Counted from the stretch's first letter, positions 13,405 to 25,621 are shown. The stretch: DNA of 64,000 nucleotides from Mytilus edulis (GCF_963676685.1 NC_092349.1:57643431-57707430), one strand, 5' to 3'. Notes: generated by a model not told the origin, from the letters alone. Program-made: numbers and translations.

Positions 13405-16400
13405 GTTAGTGATTTAATTGGTATTACATTGTATGTGTTTATTTGTGTGTGTGAGGAGGGGTGTTCTATCGTTCTGACTAATGCTTATTATTTTGTTTGA
13501 TCAGCTTTCGTCTTTCACATATATTCATGTGTATCATTGGAGCTATCATTAAGGTATAAGTATTCCTCAACCATTAACAGTGTTGTCCTATTATGGTTTG
13601 CAGTCTGATGATCTCAGAAATGATCAAAACAAACTTATCTTTGTCGTACATGTAGAGATAATATTCTGAATGTTCTAAATTCGATATTGATAAACAACAT
13701 TTAACATATTTCAAATGCTAAACCTAATTGTATGCCTTTTAACTTTTAAAAGTATCTAAGTGATAATTTCTTATGTATTATATCATCACATTCTAACTTC
13801 ATAAATAATGAATTGATTATCACAATTGTTCAGTTCATTAAATTTCATTAAATTATTTAATTTTGTTTTAAAAGACATACATTTTTGCTTTGTTTTTATT
13901 TCATTTCTTTGTCAATTTTAATTTTTCAAACTAAATATTTCAAGATTTAAAAGAGTTCAGTGGAATTCAGAGTTATTTGTAGCATAGCTCAATTATATGT
14001 TAAACGTACTTTGTATATATATAATTAGTTTTGAATTTACCATATACAAGAAACCTTCATATCTTTGTTCACACAGGGCGTTCGTGTTCAGGTTGGCAGG
14101 TGCATTGTGCTGATCAGATTCAATGTATATATGATTGGGAACAATGTGATGCTGAAACAGTACATTGTGTTGATGGATCTGACGAACAGGAGGATATTTG
14201 TAGAAGTAAGACATTGTACAATATTCAAGGACGTTTGCTCGTCATGTTTTGAAATTTTTGTCAGATACGGAATCCTCTGGTTTGATCAATGAATGTTTTT
14301 TTTAAATGCCCATGAACCCCCATTTCTCTTTTTATAAATCTTTTACGTGTATAGTTATAAGCCATTTGTAAACGTCTTTTAAATTCTTATTCATTTTTTA
14401 ATAGATTTTGAGAATTTTAAATGGTCAACGATAAAGCTATGAAAATTCTAGAGAGAACATTTCCCCGCCAAATTTATAATGGCTAATCTATAATACTAAA
14501 ATTACGAGGTCCAATTTGTCAGCCGTCATCACGTAAAAACGACGAATCAAAGAATTCAACTTTATATACAACTAAGATAGTACAAAGGTGTAGATTAAAA
14601 TTACACCACTCCAGGCCCTTTTGTTTTCCACGTAATTAATATCGCCAATAATTAGGAAGTTCCGAGTCGAGTCCGATATCGATACCAATAGTATAATCAC
14701 CTGTTACCTATTACCTTATCTGTACGTTCCGCATCTGACAGGCGCACCACCAAACGGTGTATTCAGGATTAATATGCTATATAAACGAGTCATAATCACA
14801 GGGTTGGCACTACTAAATTGTCAAATTGTTAGCTATTGTGGTATTTTAATCCGTAAGACTTTCTAAGATAACAATACGAATACTAAAAATCTCGACTAAA
14901 AATAAGGCGTATAGGTACAGTTTTCAATTTGTTAGCGGGCATGACGTAAAACAGCGAATCAAAGAATTCAACTTTATTTATAACTAATATAGGACAATGC
15001 TGTTGATTAAACAATACTCCATTCCAGGACCTTTTGTTTTCCAAATATTTAATATTACCAATAATTGATAAGTTCCAGTTCGACGGGTTCAAACAGAAAG
15101 CAGAGAAAGCAGAGAAAATTGTGTATCTTATAATCGGCATGACTTTATCAGATGACAGTACTAATACTAAGATAAGGCTTGAGAATAGTTATATACTTTA
15201 ATTCAGTCACGGACCCGCGATATCACGGGTGTGTTCTAGTATCTCTAAAACAAGCACATTGACCTCCATATTGTTTATTATTTTTTTATTCCTCAACCTA
15301 TCCCCTATCAATATATATAAGTCTTATGAAAAGCTATTTATTTTGAAACTGAGCAGCGAACTTCCTTAATGTTAATTGTTTTTTTTTTTCATTTAATGCA
15401 TGACTGTTATAGTTTATTCTGTCTATGACAGAGTTGGCAAAGTGTTAACAGCCCGAGAATTCCTGGGTTGGAAAACTATGGTTTTCCTGGGCTGGGCAAT
15501 ACTCCCAGAAATGGGTAATACTGGGCATTACTGGGCAATATGATTTGTTAAGCTTATTTTTACACAAAATAGTAAAGACTTGGTGTAATTTCAAAGTATT
15601 ACAGGTAAATATACTGTTTATACAGATAACCTTTTACAGTCATCTCTAGAAGAATGAAAAATTAAATTTCATTTTCTTCTCCATTAATTCTATATATGTA
15701 GGCAGAATACAAGATTTGCGCATTTAAGGATACCTTGTTAATTACCAATAATTACATATTGCTAAATAAACACCTTAAGGGGTCATGTCATTAACACTTA
15801 TAGAATTGAAAAGGCTGATTAATTTTACATTTAACAAATATGTGTTCTAATCTAAAGAATTACTTATTAATTATTGACAAAAAACAAATTGTGCTTTATA
15901 TTCATAGTTTGACCAATCTAGACAAACAAAATAGGTTATAAATATCTTAACATACAAAAAGCGGTGGACACTGGATATAGCACGTAGCCAGTTATTCAAG
16001 AGTGTGCACTATATTTCTAATGTTATTTCGAATAACAGAAAAAAATATAACAGCTTTTCCTTATAATTTAATTCAATCTCAATTCAAACGAGAGTAAATC
16101 ATGAAAAAACGTTGTTAACATCACGGTGACATGACAAAATTGCGTCTATAAGATGATAGGCAAAACACTGCCAGCCAATCAAAAGACGCGTTACATCCAA
16201 AATTGAATTATTTGTAAATGCAACGACAGCATGAACGATAAAGCAGTATATATAAAGCAGTATATCAATAAAATTGAACTTATAACAAATATTCAACATT
16301 TTTTAACCTATTTTAAGTCGTCATTTGTAAAGTTGACCTTTCTTATAATGAATATATTTTTTCTGATATTTCAAGCAAGAATTTTTCAAAAGCTACGATT

Positions 16401-19400
16401 ATTCTAAAAAATATGTGAGTTTAACTGTAGCATGTGTTACAAGATACACAAATTAAAAAGCAAATGTGAGGAAGACAGAGATGAATAGGGGCACGTCTCT
16501 TGCTCTTTTGGTCCAATTATTTATTTTTTTGTTGTCCTTAATTTTCTTGTCGCGATATTAAACGATTGTTTATAGACATACATGTATGTTTAAACTTACC
16601 AAATATTGAGTTCAAGAGTTTGAGACTTCTGACTATAATTATTTGTCTCCAAAACGTGTAATTATGCTCTAATACTTAACCACTAGAGAACATATTGTCA
16701 AAGATATGTGCAAATAGTCACTTTATTAAAAAAAACAGATATTGGTGATTCAGAACAATACAGTTATATTGATAAACTTTATTGTCTTGCAGTTCTATTG
16801 ATATACAGTGTATTTATAAAATTTTAATCCTGGTATCTATGATGATTTTTGTTTGTTTGTGAGTCAGGAATAGATATATCATTAGAATGTATAAAATAAA
16901 TAGTGTTTTTTCTCACTGAACAATAAGGATCTGAAACAGGAATAATCATATTGGGCTTGTTTGAAGTCAAAAAGAAAAGTGACATACCAAACAAAATAAA
17001 AGGTTCCCGTTATGTTAACGTGTAATAGAAGCTTGAAAAATTTTCGGACGGTAACCATGTTTACAATTGATTTAAACGGATATCGACTTTTAATTGCTTG
17101 CTACTCCGGAATATTGTCCTATGTTCAAATATAAACTGCGGGGTAGACCTTTTTGTCTTTTTTATCTACTAAATAAATAACAGAGTTTCTGTTGTGCAAT
17201 GTTTATTTCATATCAAGTAAATTTTATTCAAAGTAATGACATTTTTACCTATTATATCTAATTGTTTTATTCATGCATTTACTTTCCTTTTAAAATTGTT
17301 CTCGTTGTTCAGTATTGAAATCTGTATTCATGTTATATTAATCTTTCAAGTAAGGTCTTCAAATTATGTGGTTCAAAATTAATATCGGGAAAATACTATT
17401 TACTGCAATCCCGTTCCATTTTCACGAATGTGATCTACCGAATAAGACTTGTTATCGGCTTTGTAAAAACATCATCAACACGACGGTTGTAATATGTGGA
17501 GTCGGATCTGATTACCTTTCAAGATCACCTGCGATCACCCCAGCTTTATGCGTGGTTCTTGTTGCTGTTGTACACCTATTGTGACTGTTTGTTTTGTTCA
17601 CATAATGTGTCAATATAAAGTAATTCTATACCCCTGTATTACAAGTGGGAGGTTTAGCTAGCTTTAAAATCAGGTTTCGTCCACTATTTTCTGTATAAGA
17701 AGATGCCTGTAACGTTCAGCAATGTGACAGTTGTTTTCTATTCGTTTGATGTCTTTGACGTTTTTTTTACCATTAGGGACTTTCCGTGTTGAATTTTCTT
17801 AAAGTAGCTACGCAAACGCATTAACGTAAGAAATTCCATCTTGTTCATCTGGATCGTCTTTTTATGTTTTAAGATTATATATATCTCGAAAAATAGATTT
17901 GTTTATAGAATAACTAATCGAAGAATTCAAATAGAGAAAAATATTCAACGAGTGAACGAACAACACATTAATTCACAAATGCGCGTAGCGCATGAGTTAA
18001 TTATCGGGGTTGGTTGGTCACGAGTTGAATATTTTTCGATATTTGAATTCTTTGATTAGTTATTCTTTTTATGACATTGGCAAATGTTTTTTTTTAAATT
18101 AGTGTAAAACATGTAAGGAACTATATCTTTTTTTCACCATTTGTTTTGATCCGCCGTTATCGACGTCTTGACAACGCCTATTGTTGTATGACGTCAGAGA
18201 GTAAAATAACTACGTTTATTTCACATGTGATTATCGGTTTTTATTCAACTGGGAAATCAATGCAATTCATTGCAACCAATGTAATAAAATATTTTATTCT
18301 TTCTTATTTTCAGATCACACATGCCCAAGTACTGACCTAAAATGTGCTGATGATTTACAATGTTTTCCATATCTTTATCTTTGTAATGGAAGACAAGATT
18401 GTTATGATGGATCGGATGAGGCATTTAATATCTGTAAAAGTTGGTATATCATGAATTATTAAGACCATGTTTCGTGCATGTTAATTTTGTTAATTTGAAA
18501 AAAAATCACTTGGAAGCGTTTAAAAATAATTCACGTATCTTCAATTTACACTAGTGATATAACATGTCAATTTGCTACTGTAACTTTATGCAAATATAGT
18601 TCTTCTTTCAGTGTATACATTTTATACTGCACTTTACCTAAAGTGGATAAAAATATAGCTTTTAAATTTCATCCCCATTGTTGAATAATATTTATAGAAA
18701 AAACTGATATTTCAGATTTATATGCAGTCTTGACCTTTTCCACAAAAGGTCAATGTTCGAAAACACAATATGTAAACTTATTTTTATACCTTTAGTAGTT
18801 TAAAACATCATTAGTACAGTAAATCGATAGTGTTCTTTACGGAATTTTGTATAGTGTAACGATATGATTCGTTCAACTGTTTGTACACGTTTCCGACAAA
18901 AATATAAAGTTATCTGCACATTTTTTTCATATAATTTATGTAATATGTAATAAACTAAAACATAAATATTATTCTATAGACTTTTTGTAACGAGGGTGTT
19001 AGTGGCGACGAATTTAGGTTACAAGGATAAAAGCTTCACTCACCAAAAGAAAACAGAAAAAAACCACTATAAAACAAAAAGATGAACTTTTGATGTTGTA
19101 ACTTTTACGTAATTTCAATTTTATTTTCAGAAAAAAGCTTTTATTGCTGTATTCCCAATGAAGTTTCCAATTATACCTGTTTTCATTTTTCATCAATCCG
19201 TTTTGCCTCTTTCAAACTCCTCTTCTTCTATTTGATCAATATAAATCGTTTAATACGACTGTCACGTGAATCAGAAGTTTAGCTAGCCGTAAAACTAAAT
19301 GTCTCGACTATTCTCTTCCAATCATATCGTACCAAATTAGGAATACATTTGGATTATTGCAGTAGTTGTCGAATCTTTCTTTTGATTCATATTGTCGACT

Positions 19401-20117
19401 GTTTTTTTTTTTTGTGTTCTGTTTGTTTATGAAAACCCATGATAAAAATGTAAACAAATATAAAGCGAACGGTATTTAACTGCTTCTCACAAAACAAAAT
19501 GAAATACAACAATTCATTGTTCAACTGTTATGGTAAAGTTTTATAAACAGATTAGAACATATTGAAGATATAATTCTTTTTATCATAACTATTCCTGTTC
19601 ACTTATTCGCCCCAAGCTCCACGTGCTCTCTGTAAATATTTCAATAATAACACCGTTTAAAGAAACCTTCGGATTCAAATTCGAAAGTGGATTTCAAATA
19701 TTTTGGCAACAAGCATCACTGAAGAGACATGTATTGTCGAAATACGCATCTGGTGCAGGATAAATGGTACCGTTAATATTATTACTTGATTGCAATCACT
19801 AATCATTGAATGACAATATTTGTCAATATAACATTATAGATTCGTAATAGACAACAGGACTTAGTTTTGTTGGTGCTTTACATTTTATGAAAAAAATCGT
19901 TTCATATGAATTTGATTCTTTAAATCTATGTATACAATAATAGAATTGTTTGTTCATAATTGATGTTTTGCTCTTTATTACAGCCAAAGAATGTGCATTC
20001 AGACAGCGTTACTGTGATAATGGGAACTGTGTTTACATTACTGAGTTTTGTGATGGAAAGGATGATTGCGGAGACAATTCTGATGAAAAAGAACCTTGTT
20101 TTCGTAACAACTACTGA
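13344..20117 (+). CDS. LDLA1: secreted protein with three LDLa domains (four exons)
   Basis: Spliced CDS 13344-13404, 14077-14205, 18314-18439, 19984-20117; total 450 nt, 149 aa. All introns are GT-AG and phase 1. Residues 1-20 ([20 protein letters not shown]) form a signal peptide: a basic residue, a hydrophobic core, then a polar end. Residues 21-63, 64-105 and 106-149 are LDLa domains of classes C, D and E, each with six cysteines and an SDE motif. LDLa modules bind calcium through acidic residues near Cys5 and serve in ligand binding. Domain E has the full [13 protein letters not shown] site. In domain D the acidic residues D-C-x-D-G-S-D-E are present, with N in place of D after Cys4. Domain C departs from the pattern (VHC before the DGSDE). 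The protein ends five residues after the last cysteine (FRNNY), so no membrane anchor follows. The start ATG is followed directly by the signal core. Intron 2 carries a Helitron and a foldback element. The ligand and role are unknown. Confidence 0.85.
14077..14205 (+). CDS. LDLA1 exon 2, LDLa class C
   Basis: 129 bases between ACACAG and GTAAG. Encodes [14 protein letters not shown], then six cysteines in all, with [10 protein letters not shown] at the end. There are six residues between Cys4 and Cys5 (CDAETVHC) instead of the usual five, a feature of every class C exon here. Confidence 0.88.
14487..15239 (+). mobile_element. non-autonomous Helitron, 753 bp
   Basis: The left end is TCTATAATACTAAAATTACG preceded by A (14486). 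The right end is a hairpin (ACCCG...CGGGT, 15213-15230) followed by GTGTTCTAG and then T (15240). This matches the Helitron rule: TC at the 5' end, hairpin plus CTRR at the 3' end, insertion between A and T, and no target-site duplication. Inside, the block at about 14510-14665 is repeated in diverged form at 14919-15085, sharing GCGAATCAAAGAATTCAACT-type sequence and CCTTTTGTTTTCCA. It has no Rep/helicase ORF. It sits in intron 2 of LDLA1. Confidence 0.75.
15240..17494. other. LDLA1 intron 2 sequence, no gene
   Basis: AT-rich intron. A short run of CTGGGCAATACT-like units lies around 15475-15540. A diverged 3' end of repeat family R1 (AATCCTGGTATCTATGATGA) lies near 16826-16846. No exon-like LDLa motif is present. 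Confidence 0.5.
17495..17600 (+). repeat. dispersed repeat family R2 (plus orientation, diverged)
   Basis: Reads TGTGGAGTCGGATCTGATTA then CACCTGCGATCACCCC and a GTTCTTGTTGCTG stretch, the plus form of the family also seen at 35330-35495. The overlapping small frame is a by-product of the repeat. Confidence 0.55.
17907..18066. repeat. foldback/MITE-like element, about 44-bp inverted arms
   Basis: The left arm 17907-17950 (AGAATAACTAATCGAAGAAT...) is the near-perfect reverse complement of the right arm 18021-18066 (...GATTAGTTATTCT). Between them lies a smaller nested hairpin, ATGCGC-GTA-GCGCAT, flanked by ATTAA/TTAAT. The whole 160 bp could fold into one long hairpin. It has no coding potential and lies in LDLA1 intron 2, 0.25 kb before exon 3. 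Confidence 0.8.
18314..18439 (+). CDS. LDLA1 exon 3, LDLa class D
   Basis: 126 bases, acceptor TTTTCAG, donor A|GTTGGT. Encodes [16 protein letters not shown], then [14 protein letters not shown] and a final NIC. Six cysteines and the D-C-x-D-G-S-D-E calcium signature are present, with N instead of D after Cys4. Confidence 0.88.
18440..19983. other. LDLA1 intron 3
   Basis: No exon is seen. About 18960-19060 resembles the matching intron of LDLA2 (24880-24960) and a stretch behind the LDLA5 remnant (61480-61560), showing common descent of the units. About 19680-19770 holds a dispersed repeat with GCATCACTGAAGAGACATGT and CGCATCTGGTGCAGGA. Confidence 0.5.
19984..20117 (+). CDS. LDLA1 exon 4, LDLa class E and stop
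   Basis: 134 bases from TTACAG to TGA at 20115-20117. Encodes [15 protein letters not shown], then [15 protein letters not shown] and CFRNNY. This is the most conserved domain of the array, with a complete calcium-binding signature. Confidence 0.88.
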
Positions 20118-22152
20118 TGTCATGTCCTAAAAGCATCATTTATAGAACCATTCAATGACAATTCTGATGAAAAAGAACCTTATTTAACTCAAATTGAAAA
20201 ATCGAAGAATAATTATATATTGAACACCACACGATATAACCTGTAATAAAACATGTTTGACATATTTCATTATACAAATATAACTGTATGTTTCGTCTGA
20301 TTGGCTAGAATCTGTGACCAATACTGTCTGTAATAAAATACACATACTACCAAAAACTATACAATATGTCAAACGTTGGTTTGAAAAACAGAGTATTTAT
20401 GTAATGATCTACATCACGCGCTTATTAACAATTATAGCACCACATCTATATTTCAAATGACTTCAACTACGATTTTGTAACGATTTTACGATCTACACAT
20501 ACAAGAAGTTTTGCAAAGTTACAATGTTTAACGAATAGCTAAACTAAAAGATGTCGCAGGTGAAGCTTGTCTAACTTAATATTTCGCAGCACCTAGTTCC
20601 ACTCCATTATATTTGCGAACTTTTCGTATTGAGATTTTCTCGGAGTTGCTTATGTTTTTTTTGGTTTTTTTTAACATGGAAGTGCATACTGTCCATTGTT
20701 CGGTTTTTAGTATTGTGATGTGTTAAATTGTTTTCTTGTGCTTTCGTATTTGCCTTTGTTTTTATAATTAAAAACAAAAAAGGTGTGGAATGATTTCCAA
20801 TGAAACAAAACTTCAAAACAGACAACGTGACACTGAAATTTAAAATTATAGACCCCCGTATGGCCTTCAACAAAGTGCAAAGCCTATACCACATAGTCAG
20901 CTTGTAAAGGCAAAGGAATGAAAATGCTTATCCTTTCATACAAGAAAAATGACGTCCAAATTTATGTTCAAAATAATAAACCACTGTTTCAGGTTAGGGG
21001 GAGGGTTTGTATCCCGCTAACATGTTTAACCCCGTCACATTCTGTGTATGTCCCGGTTCAAAATCTGGAGCCTGTGAGTCAGTGGTTGTCGTTTGTTTCT
21101 GTGTTACACATTTTTTTTTGTTCATTTATGTACATAAATTAGGCCTTTAGTTTTTATCGTTTGAATTATTTGACATTTGTCATTTCGGGGACGTTTATAG
21201 CTGACTATGCGGTATGGGGTTTGCTAATTGTTGAAGGCCAAACGATGACTCATATTTGTTAATTTCTGTATCAATTGGTCTGTTGTGGAGAGTTGTCTCA
21301 TTGGCAACATACCGCCTCTTCTTTTGATATATAAAATTAAAATATAAACATATTAGATTAACAAAGGACAAATGTTCCTTGAGACAGGGGCAACTATGCG
21401 GCGGGGTAAAACATGTTTTTTTTGTAATTTCAACAGTCCTCTATACCTCTAGCCACATTTTGCCAATGTATGAAAAACAAACACACATATATACGCACAG
21501 AAAAACTCAGATTTAACACACATTTAATCTTAAATCAGCTTGAGAAAGGTCATCGTGTGTACTCTTTGCTAGAAGAAACACGGCACATACATTACCGTAA
21601 TAACGATTGCATAGTTTTATTCGTCTTTCCAGTTACAGAAAACGAGCTTTAAAAAGAAAGATAAATTTAATTTCGTAGAAATAAAAAGAAATTGCTAGCT
21701 GATGAATTCTTCATCAGAGTTATAAAACACCATAAATGTTGTATATTTCATGCCATGTAGTTCCTGCTAGAGATTTATTTCATTGGCAATCATATTCTTT
21801 TTTCTCTTAAACTATCTTTCCGATTCGTTGTCGATGTTACCATTAATCATTTGATATAAAGGTTATAACTTGCAGTACAGGAATGATAATTTTTCTCATT
21901 AAAATATACAATAATCTAAATTTAATTTAGAATAATTGACATAAAAGTAATTGACATTTGAAAACATCACATGAGTTTGTGACAATTAAATCATTATAAT
22001 GTCTATTTATTGTGATTAGTTATCTTGGTACATTATCGCCATTGTGTGATCGTCTGTAATAAAGAAATATCTCATCAAATAGAAGTACAGGTAGGTAGGC
22101 TGCTGTTTATTTTTAGGTATGTGTTTAGTATCTTGTTCATTGTTGCATTAAT
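20118..22152. other. spacer between LDLA1 and LDLA2
   Basis: A 20-base piece of the E exon (CAATTCTGATGAAAAAGAAC) is repeated at 20158, 43 bases after the stop. Repeat copies follow: a minus-orientation one at about 20760-20890, the GAGTTGTCTCATTGGCA family at 20985-21330, and a minus-orientation retroelement 3' fragment at about 21353-21480 (GCGGCGGGGTAAAACATG). The duplicated upstream block of LDLA2 is 21480-22100. No gene is seen. Confidence 0.5.
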
Positions 22153-22512
22153 GAGGAGAGCCATTGTGTAGTGGTTAGTGCATCGAAATACTAAAACAAA
22201 GGTTCCTTGTTTGATTCCCGTTCCGGGTGGTTAATTTCAGGGACTGATTTTTCGGCTCTCTCTTGACACCATTTGCGAGTGTGGTCTTGCGAAAACGTTG
22301 AAAGTCCGTCGGAAGGGGACGATAAATGGCTGATCCGTGTTACGAGAGAACCATGTGTCTTGTACGTAAAAGACACCCTTGTCGATTTTGAAAAAAAAGA
22401 AGGCTAATGCCGCTACAAGGCAGCACTCGCACCCGCAAAGTGGAAAGGGATTTATATAAGTTGCAAAACTTGATTCCCAATCCGCTATAGATAAATATGT
22501 CCAAATTAAAAT
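22153..22512 (+). mobile_element. tRNA-derived SINE
   Basis: The head holds a pol III box A-like TAGTGGTTAGTGC (22169-22181) and a box B-like TGTTTGATTCC (22208-22218), in the order and spacing of a tRNA-related promoter, but no cloverleaf can be completed. The body has a GTCTTGTACGTAAAAGACAC core that resembles the conserved central domain of metazoan SINEs. The tail is AT-rich. The exact ends are uncertain by tens of bases. Confidence 0.7.
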
Positions 22513-22661
22513 TGTTATATAATTTGTTTTTTATGTATGTTTTATCATCAGTTTTTTTAATTTAAATTTCGATTCTATTTACACTTTTCTTTTTCACAGT
22601 GAAAAATCATTTTTTATTACTTTATGTATTTAAAGATTTGGAAAATATTTACATATACACT

Positions 22662-23110
22662 GAACAAAAAAGGCAAGGGATACCAAAGAGGCATGCAACT
22701 GATAGGTATGAAATAAATTGACAATGACAAGGCTAAAACAAAGAGAATACAAACATACACATGATTCATTAACTGTTTGCAATACTTTGAAGTTTTGAAG
22801 AATTAAGGCAGTTCTCTCTCAGGAATAGATTACCTTTAAAGTTAGTACTTTTCAACTTCGTATTTTATTTGTCCTATTTAACATTTCTTAATTCGAGCGT
22901 CACTGATGAGTCTTTTTTAAATATAAAATTTCAATCCTGGTATCTATATTGAGTTAATATACATACAACAGTACACAAAACCACATTGAAAACCAAAGAC
23001 TGGGTAACATTAACACTCAGTAAAATAGCGGGAGTGATTTCAGGTGCTTTGGTGTGAACCGATCTTACCCAACATATGGCATCCGTCATGTTCCTCGTCT
23101 AAGTACAGTT
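22662..23110 (-). repeat. dispersed repeats R2 and R1, nested
   Basis: R2-like minus sequence (ACCAAAGAGGCATGCAACTG, and later GGTGATTTCAGGTGCT-type text) is split by a degenerate R1 copy at about 22814-22950 (GAGCGTCACTGATGAGTC...AATCCTGGTATCTAT). It lies just upstream of the LDLA2 signal exon. Confidence 0.5.
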
Positions 23111-23241
23111 TTTACATACATAAATAAATAGTAATAAAAAGAATATCATTTAATTCATAAGTTCTGTGTACAATTTTAAGTATAGATATAACATTTATTT
23201 TATTTTGTTTTCTTCAACTTACAACTTGAAAAATTTAGAAG

Positions 23242-25621
23242 ATGAGCGTTACAAAAGCAGCCGTTATTGTCTGTCTCCTTGGAATAGCAAAATCGCAGAA
23301 AGGTGATTGATTAAGTTGGTAGTACATCGTATGTGTTTATGTATGTATTCGGGGAGGGAGGGGTATTCTATCGCTTGGAACATTTTTTAGTATATTGCCG
23401 GATGAATGACTATAAGTTTTTGACGTTCACACATATTTCATCTATTTTGAAGTCTATGCAGTAGAAATCTTCCTCACAATCCAACATTATTGACCCATTA
23501 TAATTTTGCAGTCTGATAATCTGAAAAATGACCAGTACAATACTGTATTGGTCGTAAAATAACATTCAGGATTTTCCTTACTTCGACATTGTAAAACATA
23601 TAATACGTTTTTGTTGAGTATGCAAACAAAAGTCATAAGCCAAACTGCTTAAATACTAAAAAAATATTGTGTTTTTTCAATTACATATTTTTATATATAA
23701 ACAAATTTCAATATCAAATACAGAAATTTGTTCATTACAATTGTGTTATCAACAAGTTTGCATGAATCATAGCGGTTATTTTTATTAAACACTATACTTA
23801 TTTTTATAGATACCATAGCATAGTTTGACCATTGAATAAATGTTCTCTATTTTAGTTTTAAAAGTATCTTATGTCATACAATATTTATCACAACGACTTT
23901 AGCAAGAAACTGACATAATTTTTTTTAAACAGGGCTTCGCTGTTTAAGTTGACAGATGCATTGTGCTGATCAGATTCAATGTATGAATGGGAACAATGTG
24001 ATGGTGAAACAGTGCATTGTCGTGATGGATCTGACGAACAAGAAGATATTTGTAGAAGTAAGATATTGATCATATGTTGATTAGATTATTTAGTTAGACA
24101 TCATCAAATATATAGAAGTATAAAAGTAAACCAAAACGAATAAAAATATTCACCATATTTGGCTCAATCGAAGTTAAATATAAAGATTAACGATATTTCG
24201 TCCTTTTTATTTTCAGATCACACATGTTATAGTCCTGATCTAAAATGTGCTAATGATTTAAAATGTTTTTAATATCTTTATCTTTGTGATGGAAGACGGG
24301 ATTGTTATGACGAATCAGATGAGACATTTAATATCTGTAAAAGTTGGTATAACATAAATCAGTACACATATGCAGTAAGACCAAGATTTGCACATAATTC
24401 AAGTTTTTTCAAAAAAACTCATGATAGTAAACATCAACGATTATGTAAAAGCACATTAATCTTTGAGTTTAGATATTTTATGCTTCATTTTACCTAAAGT
24501 GAAAGCAAATATCGTAAAGAAATCATAAGGTTTTTTCGTCACATTCAAGTTGTAACATAATGCATATATGTATAAGGTAGTAAATGTTAGGTGAAACTGA
24601 TATTACAGTTTTATAATAATAAAGTCTCAGTTTTTTCCACAAACGCTCAATGTGAGAAAACACAATATGTAAACATATTTTCTTAGAATGAGTAGTTTAT
24701 TACATCAGTGTTCCGGTAACATGATAGTGGTGCTGGTAGAAGTTTGTAGATTGTGGCGGTTTCATTGAGTCAATGATTAATTTTTGTATACATTTTCTTT
24801 ACTTTGATATATAAGTTCTCTGCATATTTTGTCTTATATGCTTATCAAATAATTCTATTCAATAAAACCTAAATATTATTCTGGAGACTTTTTGTAGCGA
24901 GGATGTTGGTGGCTAAGATTTAAGATTACAAGGGTGAATGCTTCCCTCACACAAACCTCAGAAAAATAGATTAACAAAAACAAACTCTTATGTTATAACG
25001 TTTTTACGTCATGGACGTATCACAATTTTATTTTTAGAAAAACTTATTTCAAATATGCCTAGTTGACCAATTATGTTTGTTCTCATTCTAATTGATCATG
25101 TGTATCTTTCCCACCCATTTCCTTCCATCTGATACATATAAATCATGTTCACATATTCGTCACATTAAGCTCCATGTGCTTTGTGTAAATTGTTCATTAA
25201 TATCGCATTTCCGTAAATCTTTGGCAACTCGAAAGTTACTTAGCTAACTATCAACAATCATTGAATGACATATTATTTTTTTTAATATTATGTTATAGAT
25301 TTGTAAAAGACATTCAACAGGACTTAGTTTAGTATATATGCATGCATTGATTCAATCAGTTTTATAAAAATGAAATTCAAAAACATGTGATTTAACACAA
25401 TTTGATATTTAAAATCTTTGTATACAAAACTATTGTGGGTAATGACAGAATTGTTGTTTACTATTGATGTTTTGTTCTTTATTACAGCCAGGGAATGTGG
25501 ATTCAGACAGCGTTACTGCGATAATGGGAACTGTATTTACATTACTGAGTTCTGTGACGGAAAGGATGACTGTGGCGATTATTCTGATGAAAAAGAATCT
25601 TGTTTTAGTAACAATTACTGA
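23242..25621 (+). pseudogene. LDLA2: LDLa gene with broken C and D exons
   Basis: The exon layout matches LDLA1: 23242-23302 (signal peptide), 23933-24057 (class C), 24217-24342 (class D), 25488-25621 (class E). Exon C has an in-frame TGA at 23950-23952, where LDLA1 has TGG (Trp). It also lacks four bases relative to LDLA1 after QC, which shifts the frame. Exon D has an in-frame TAA at 24270-24272 after LKCF, and its GSDE reads ESDE. By contrast the signal exon (MSVTKAAVIVCLLGIAKSQK) and exon E ([15 protein letters not shown]...SDEKESC) are intact with good splice sites. Because all junctions are phase 1, joining exon 1 directly to exon E would give an open 64-aa frame: a signal peptide plus one LDLa domain. 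Whether that transcript exists cannot be told from sequence. The full-length form is dead. Confidence 0.8.
25488..25621 (+). CDS. LDLA2 intact class E exon
   Basis: Acceptor ATTACAG, stop TGA at 25619-25621, 134 bases. All six cysteines and [13 protein letters not shown] are kept. It shows no damage although the two exons before it are broken. Confidence 0.7.

Noticed and set aside
17366-17584. 72-codon ORF with cysteines
   Set aside because: Overlaps an R2 repeat copy; no signal peptide or known cysteine pattern.
22153-22230. tRNA gene
   Set aside because: Box A/B-like motifs are present, but acceptor and anticodon stems cannot be formed; it is the head of a SINE.
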